DNA from: Methylaequor sp045563055
GTDB lineage: Bacteria > Pseudomonadota > Alphaproteobacteria > Methylaequorales > Methylaequoraceae
Assembly (NCBI GenBank): GCA_045563055.1
Contig: JBJKUR010000001.1
Location: forward strand, 50,600-114,599
Length of the DNA: 64,000 nt
Direction: 5' to 3'
Part shown: piece by piece, positions 60,354 through 64,000 of the stretch
Layout: every line of letters starts with the position of its first letter
Numbering within the stretch: the first letter of the stretch is position 1
Program-made: the position numbers and the translations under genes
Notes under the pieces: model-generated
Databases searched by the model: none
Told to the model about the DNA's origin: nothing
Seen by the model: only the letters and a program-made list of their open reading frames with translations

Positions 60354-60998
60354 ATGAAATTATCAATTTTTCAAAAAACATTCAAAGTTTCAATTTTTGT
60401 TTTATTTTCATTTCTCGCTAATACTTCCTTCGGTAATGATTTTAGCAGTAGAAAAAACTTTAATAAATTACTACAGGGTTTTTATAAAAACAAAATTTAT
60501 AAATGCAATTATGTAAGTAAATCCTGGAGCACTGGATTCGAACAACATCCATATGGAATGGTAATGAATGATGGAGCTTTTAAAAGTATTTTAGTATTTA
60601 GTAAGAAAAATGTTATCGGAACCTTGTGGCCAAACATAGGGGAAATATCGCTTGATAGAGGTGTTAGGAAATATCAACTTTGGAAAAGAATTAAAAATGA
60701 TGAGTATGCTTTACTAAATAGTGACTATCAAGGAGATTTAAATAGTTCTGATATAGATACAAATGATGATGTGGTGTTAGACTACCACACGTATTTTGAC
60801 AATCAGAGTCTCAAAATAAGTACAAAGCCATGGATAACTGATTTTTATAGTTGTGAACCCATTGATTCCTCGAATTTTGCAAAAAAGAAGTTAATTGATA
60901 TATTTGTCAATCAAAATATTTATGTAGAAAAAGATTTTTCTTATAGAGAAAAAAACCCCAGTTTGTTTAGTAATAAAATAGATCTTTTGCCTAACTAA
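60354..60998 (+). CDS. exported protein of unknown function
   Basis: 214 residues with a signal peptide (VSIFVLFSFLANTSFG) and a mature globular part. Two Cys (YKCNYVSKSW and YSCEPIDS) could pair. Aromatic and Asp/Asn residues are frequent (GTLWPNIGEISLDRG, QLWKRIKNDEYALLNSDYQG). No membrane helix follows the signal. I recognise no family. Confidence 0.6.
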   Translation: MKLSIFQKTFKVSIFVLFSFLANTSFGNDFSSRKNFNKLLQGFYKNKIYKCNYVSKSWSTGFEQHPYGMVMNDGAFKSILVFSKKNVIGTLWPNIGEISLDRGVRKYQLWKRIKNDEYALLNSDYQGDLNSSDIDTNDDVVLDYHTYFDNQSLKISTKPWITDFYSCEPIDSSNFAKKKLIDIFVNQNIYVEKDFSYREKNPSLFSNKIDLLPN

Positions 60999-61105
60999 TT
61001 TGTGGTAGAAAAGTGGTAGAATAAGTATAAATTTATAAGTTTACGTTAAATTAGGCGCCTATAATAGGTGAAAATTACTAATTTTTAAACTCAAGATAAA
61101 AGATT

Positions 61106-61273
61106 ATGTCAAAAATTAATTTTGGAATTTTTTTGCTGTTCGTAGCCATAACACTCTCAATAATGGTGCTAGTTAAGTTAAATAACCACAGTAACCTTGT
61201 AAAAGATCAACTTGAACTAATAAATGCTAAGATTGATGACCTAGATAACGATGTTCATGAACTAGAGAAGTAG
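61106..61273 (+). CDS. 55-residue membrane-anchored coiled-coil protein
   Basis: ATG at 61106 to TAG at 61271-61273. An N-terminal membrane helix (INFGIFLLFVAITLSIMVLV) is followed by a short heptad segment LVKDQLELINAKIDDLDNDVHELEK. Its last 16 codons are part of a tandem duplication: a second copy at 61295-61371 keeps the reading frame (LINAKMDDLDNNVHELEKK then stop) but has lost the membrane part. No family is recognised. Confidence 0.6.
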   Translation: MSKINFGIFLLFVAITLSIMVLVKLNNHSNLVKDQLELINAKIDDLDNDVHELEK

Positions 61274-61371
61274 ACTAAACCATGAGGTTTATAGCTGATA
61301 AATGCTAAAATGGATGACCTAGATAACAATGTTCATGAACTAGAGAAAAAGTAGCTAAACCTTGAGGTTTA
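61217..61371. repeat. 75-bp imperfect tandem duplication at the small-gene / csp junction
   Basis: Copy 1 is 61217-61291 and copy 2 is 61295-61371, with few differences. Each copy holds the 3' end of the 55-residue gene (plus strand) and, in opposite direction, the terminal codons of the cold-shock gene (NLMV or NLKV then stop). Each ends in a small palindrome TAAACC-NTGA-GGTTTA. So a tail-to-tail gene junction was duplicated. Confidence 0.88.
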
Positions 61372-61555
61372 CAGCAGAGTTTTTTCCATTTTCTTCTGCG
61401 ATTTCAAAAGTGATATCTTGGCCTTCTTCTAAGTTATCAATATTTGAGTTCTTTAGAGCCGTCTTGTGAACGAAAACATCTTTTGAACCATCATCGGGTT
61501 GGATAAATCCATAGCCTTTTTTAAAATTAAACCATTTTACTTTGCCTTTTATCAT
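61355..61555 (-). CDS. cold-shock domain protein
   Basis: 66 residues from ATG at 61555, which has AGGAGT five bases upstream; a longer frame to 61591 adds 12 unrelated residues. The RNA-binding motifs are KGKVKWFNFKKGYGFIQPDDG (RNP1 GYGFI) and KDVFVHKTAL (RNP2 VFVH). The end KNSAVNLKV is the usual C-terminus. These small nucleic-acid chaperones melt RNA structure. The leader of at least 100 bases holds a perfect palindrome CTTGCGCAAG (61579-61588), and long leaders often regulate such genes at low temperature. Confidence 0.95.
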   Translation of the reverse strand: MIKGKVKWFNFKKGYGFIQPDDGSKDVFVHKTALKNSNIDNLEEGQDITFEIAEENGKNSAVNLKV

Positions 61556-61578
61556 TGTACTCCTATTTGTAAAGTTGA

Positions 61579-61588
61579 CTTGCGCAAG
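61579..61588 (-). promoter_or_regulatory. palindrome in the cold-shock gene leader
   Basis: CTTGCGCAAG is a perfect ten-base palindrome 24 bases upstream of the cold-shock ATG and is G-C richer than its surroundings. It may be an operator or a leader hairpin. A TATACT-like -10 candidate lies farther up, near 61681-61686, on the minus strand. Both are tentative. Confidence 0.25.
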
Positions 61589-61758
61589 CACAAGAGTTTT
61601 TTGAAATAAACTGAATTGACTTTAAACAATATTTTCTGATAAAAAAAAAGCGTGGACTCAATAACATTTTATTCATATTTAGTATACTATAACAAGTTAA
61701 TAACCTCTTATATAGTTTTATTAAATAAAAAAACAAGATAAAAATTAAAAAAATTGAA

Positions 61759-61803
61759 CCACCCTGCTTTTACTTCAATCATAGATTTACTATTACAGGG
61801 TGG
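61759..61803. promoter_or_regulatory. long hairpin or operator before the small zinc-ribbon operon
   Basis: CCACCCTG (61759-61766) and CAGGGTGG (61796-61803) are exact complements separated by 29 bases, in otherwise AT-rich DNA 37 bases before the ATG at 61840. There is no T-tract, so it does not look like a terminator. It may be an RNA leader element or protein-binding site. Confidence 0.3.
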
Positions 61804-61839
61804 ATGAAGTATAATTAGCAAAAAAATAAGCTTTGTTGA

Positions 61840-62187
61840 ATGATAAAATATTTTTTATTAATTTTCTTATCCTCTTCTCTCTCTGAGAGTAGAGATTTTT
61901 GTGAAGTTTTTAATTTTAAAATGAATTTTAAATATCAGCATTGTATTGAAAAACAAAGAGTATTTGCTTATTTGCATCATACTCATTACGAACCTAATAT
62001 AGAATATGAATATAATTTTACCTATAACGTTAAAATTCCTAAAGTCTTTGAATTGTTAATATTAAACTTTGTCGAACATAATTGTTATGTGAAAGAAAAT
62101 CATGTTAGGATAAAAGAAATCACAAACTTGCAGACAAAGAATAAATATAAAACAAAAATAATAATAAGTTGTATCTATAAATCATGA
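61840..62187 (+). CDS. small exported protein of unknown function
   Basis: 115 residues. A short signal peptide (IKYFLLIFLSSSLSES) precedes a mature part with four Cys (RDFCEVFNF, YQHCIEKQR, EHNCYVKEN, IISCIYKS) and many aromatic and His residues (FAYLHHTHYEPNIEYEY). Two disulphides are plausible. It overlaps the next small gene by ATGA. I recognise no family. Confidence 0.58.
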   Translation: MIKYFLLIFLSSSLSESRDFCEVFNFKMNFKYQHCIEKQRVFAYLHHTHYEPNIEYEYNFTYNVKIPKVFELLILNFVEHNCYVKENHVRIKEITNLQTKNKYKTKIIISCIYKS

Positions 62188-62324
62188 CCATTGAAAATGA
62201 AGTTGAATTAAGAGTTTGTAAAAAATGTGATGCACCTCTTCCTTATCATCCGGACGATTTAAGTTATTATAATTTTAATTCATCTATATGTGATGATTGT
62301 TATACAAAAAAATATGAGAATTAG
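62184..62324 (+). CDS. 46-residue zinc-ribbon-like protein
   Basis: ATG at 62184, in the ATGA overlap with the preceding stop, to TAG at 62322-62324. Two Cys pairs, VCKKCDAPLPYHPDDL and SICDDCYTK, are spaced as a zinc ribbon (CxxC then CxxC, 20 residues apart). It overlaps the next gene by 11 bases. No family is recognised. The Cys pattern and the chained overlaps make a real gene likely. Confidence 0.62.
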   Translation: MTIENEVELRVCKKCDAPLPYHPDDLSYYNFNSSICDDCYTKKYEN

Positions 62325-62496
62325 AGAACAAAGAAATTGTTTTGAATGTGATAAGTCTTTTTCAACGCTTTTTAGATGTAAGGTTGATGAAAAAGGTCGT
62401 TGGGTATTAATTTGTGAATTATGTGTAGACCTGTTAAAAATTGATAATCTTTTTTATCAATATGGTGGAACATGGAAATCTAAAAAGAGGAATTAA
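62314..62496 (+). CDS. 60-residue zinc-ribbon-like protein
   Basis: ATG at 62314, inside the end of the previous small gene (a longer frame from 62290 has no supported start). Cys pairs NCFECDKSFSTLFRC and LICELCVDLL would bind one zinc ion. The C-terminus YQYGGTWKSKKRN is basic. It precedes the SRAP gene by six bases, so may share its operon. Function unknown; nucleic-acid binding is possible. Confidence 0.6.
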   Translation: MRIREQRNCFECDKSFSTLFRCKVDEKGRWVLICELCVDLLKIDNLFYQYGGTWKSKKRN

Positions 62497-62502
62497 TAAC
62501 TA

Positions 62503-63063
62503 ATGTGCGGAAGGTTTGCTTTATTTTCAAAAGACAAAATTAAACATAAGTTTAATATTGATATAAAACCAAACTTCAATATTTCACCAAATCAGATGGT
62601 AATAACTATCAATGAAAAGAGACAAATAGTTAAATTAAAATGGGGTATCAAGCCCGAATGGCATAAAAGCATGTTAATTAATGCTCGTAATGAAACCCTT
62701 GAGGAAAAAAAAACATTTAAAAATACAAATAGATGCATCTTTATTGCAGACGGATATTTTGAATGGAAAAAAGAAAAAGGAAAGAAAGTTCCTTTTTATC
62801 ACTTTTTAGACAATAAACTGTTATTTTTTGCGGGAATATATGATGACACTGGTTGTTGTGTAGTTACGAGGGAGAGTTTTGTATATTTAACTTCGATACA
62901 CACCAGACAACCTTTTTTTTTAAAAGAGAATCAAATTAACGATTGGCTTGATAGAAACGACGTAAATTATGTTTTTGATAATATTATCAATTTTTATAGA
63001 GTTAGTGACTCAGTTAATAAAATCTGGAATAATTCACCACATTTAATTATGGAAAAAAATTAG
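62503..63063 (+). CDS. SRAP-domain protein (HMCES/YedK-like)
   Basis: 186 residues. After removal of Met1 the catalytic Cys2 would be exposed (MCGRFALFS), allowing a covalent link to abasic sites in single-stranded DNA. Other active-site segments: LINARNETLEEKKTF, FIADGYFEWKKEKGKKVPFY with the catalytic Glu, and LTSIHTRQPFFLKE with the His of HxRMP. The length is a little short of typical YedK (about 220). It shields abasic sites from error-prone cutting. It lies just after two small zinc-ribbon genes. Confidence 0.93.
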   Translation: MCGRFALFSKDKIKHKFNIDIKPNFNISPNQMVITINEKRQIVKLKWGIKPEWHKSMLINARNETLEEKKTFKNTNRCIFIADGYFEWKKEKGKKVPFYHFLDNKLLFFAGIYDDTGCCVVTRESFVYLTSIHTRQPFFLKENQINDWLDRNDVNYVFDNIINFYRVSDSVNKIWNNSPHLIMEKN

Positions 63064-63087
63064 TATTTTTAATAGTATCTTTTCTCT

Positions 63088-63561
63088 ATGACCTTTTTTT
63101 ATAAAAACAAACTATTATTAAATACATTTTTAATTTTTCTATTCACACAAAGTATGGGCTCTCCCATAGGAAAAGGATTGGCTTGTCAAAATAATGATAA
63201 ATTAGAATCATCCGTTTATCAGAAATTTAAGGGGTTATTTTTTGAAACCAATAAATCAGTAAGAGTTGTTAGTTTCAAGATGAAAAATAATTCTCTTAAA
63301 GTCATTTCTAAACAAACTCACTATAAAATTTCAAAAGATAAGATTGACTTTAAAATTAAATTTATTTGGTATGGCAATATCTCTTTTGAAAAATACTCTT
63401 TAGATAGACAAAGTCTAGTTATGAATTATGAAAATAATAATGATATAATAGATTTAAAATGCAGAATTGTTAATAAGGATTTTATGAAAGAAATGAATGA
63501 AATTAAATCGTATTTTCAAATGAATAATACAAATAATATTGAAATTAACAAATCATTTTAA
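63088..63561 (+). CDS. small exported protein, GKGLxC family
   Basis: 157 residues with a signal peptide (KLLLNTFLIFLFTQSMGS) and a mature part starting PIGKGLACQNNDKLESS. It shares the GKGLxC opening, a conserved pattern of KYSL/KYSS (FEKYSLDRQ here, FQKYSSFRG in the gene at 59516) and a late Cys (DLKCRIV) with that paralogue. Beta-rich and Lys/Asn-rich. Function unknown. Confidence 0.62.
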   Translation: MTFFYKNKLLLNTFLIFLFTQSMGSPIGKGLACQNNDKLESSVYQKFKGLFFETNKSVRVVSFKMKNNSLKVISKQTHYKISKDKIDFKIKFIWYGNISFEKYSLDRQSLVMNYENNNDIIDLKCRIVNKDFMKEMNEIKSYFQMNNTNNIEINKSF

Positions 63562-63672
63562 GTTAAGTAACAATTTAAAACTTATATATGTTGGTTAATA
63601 TTGATATAAAGCAATTATTATAGAATGATACTATTTATAAAACTATATTTGTAATTGTTAAAGGGAATTAAA

Positions 63673-64000
63673 TTGGAATTTAAAGGCACAAAAGATTACA
63701 TATCAACCGAAGATTTGACGGTTGCTGTCAATGCAGCGATCAATCTTGAAAAGCCATTGCTTATTAAGGGTGAGCCAGGAACAGGAAAAACTGAACTTGC
63801 TCGTCAGGTAGCAAAAAGCCTAGGGCTTGAAATAATTGAGTGGAATATAAAATCAACGACAAAAGCATTGCAGGGTCTTTATGAATATGATGCTGTCAGT
63901 AGATTAAGAGATAGTCAAATGGGTGAAAAAAAAATCTATGATATCAAAAATTATATCAAAAAAGGACAAATATGGAATTCGTTTGAAAGTAAAGAAAAGT
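63673..64000 (+). CDS. MoxR-type AAA ATPase (partial, runs off the window)
   Basis: The frame starts at TTG 63673, with AAAGGGA about seven bases upstream, and stays open to the window edge (109 codons). Walker A GEPGTGKTELARQVAK follows LEKPLLIKG, and STTKALQGLYEYDAVSRLRDSQ is the usual MoxR continuation. Members of this branch (CbbQ/NorQ- or CoxD-like) usually act with a von Willebrand-A protein as metal-cofactor or complex-remodelling chaperones. The partner would lie downstream, outside the window. Confidence 0.88.
   Translation, partial: MEFKGTKDYISTEDLTVAVNAAINLEKPLLIKGEPGTGKTELARQVAKSLGLEIIEWNIKSTTKALQGLYEYDAVSRLRDSQMGEKKIYDIKNYIKKGQIWNSFESKEK

Overview
The window is very AT-rich and densely packed: no gene-free stretch exceeds 300 bases, many neighbouring genes overlap by ATGA or TAATG junctions, and small genes are common. 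Gene order points to an alphaproteobacterium, probably a free-living marine one. The supporting blocks are SPOR-nagZ-scpAB-tatABC-serS-pcm-LysM/M23, yajC-secD-secF followed by a squalene-synthase-like protein, uvrA/ssb/gyrA/coaD/ppi, and DUF502/recG/sdhE/mfd. A nickel superoxide dismutase, a DUF1538/P-II cluster and a low-GC streamlined style fit marine plankton. The genus cannot be fixed from the sequence alone.

Layout. 1-27.8 kb is a housekeeping region: cell-wall recycling, chromosome condensation, Tat and Sec translocation, SerRS, protein repair, Ni-SOD with its maturation protease, UvrA, SSB, GyrA, CoaD, cyclophilin, tRNA-Lys, RecG, SdhE and Mfd. After these come a divergent MFS-like membrane protein, a parvulin, small unknown proteins and a DUF192 protein.

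27.8-54.0 kb is the unusual part: two converging gene sets meeting at 41850/41855. The plus-strand set encodes a 36-residue-repeat helical protein, a GAF-GAF-PAS-like adenylate cyclase, an HD-type cyclic-nucleotide phosphodiesterase, a TolC, two large FecR-domain proteins with Gly/Pro-rich or acidic repeats and RTX-type C-termini, a type I secretion ABC protein and a HlyD. The minus-strand set encodes a second TolC, a Pro/Gly/Asp/Met-rich repeat protein followed by a terminator, and a second type I ABC protein with a C39-like domain. It continues with a HlyD carrying an N-terminal cyclic-nucleotide-binding domain, a CHASE2 adenylate cyclase (broken by a frameshift), two stand-alone cyclic-nucleotide-binding proteins, a DUF1538 membrane protein and two P-II-like proteins. 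My reading (inference) is a cAMP-controlled type I secretion system: two cyclases and one phosphodiesterase set cAMP, and the binding domain on the cytoplasmic end of the membrane-fusion protein gates or assembles export of repeat-rich surface proteins.

54.1-64 kb is an accessory region: tRNA-Pro, a Sel1 protein, tRNA-Arg, several small exported or membrane proteins, an HD hydrolase with a frameshift, a histone-deacetylase-family enzyme with a Tat-like signal, a lipoprotein, a DUF2721 protein, a cold-shock protein beside a 75-bp tandem duplication, two small zinc-ribbon proteins, a SRAP-domain protein and the start of a MoxR-type AAA ATPase.

Two genes (the CHASE2 cyclase and the HD hydrolase) are each split by the same kind of event, a -1 shift at a poly-A run. 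This is either a homopolymer sequencing error or slippage; the sequence alone does not decide.
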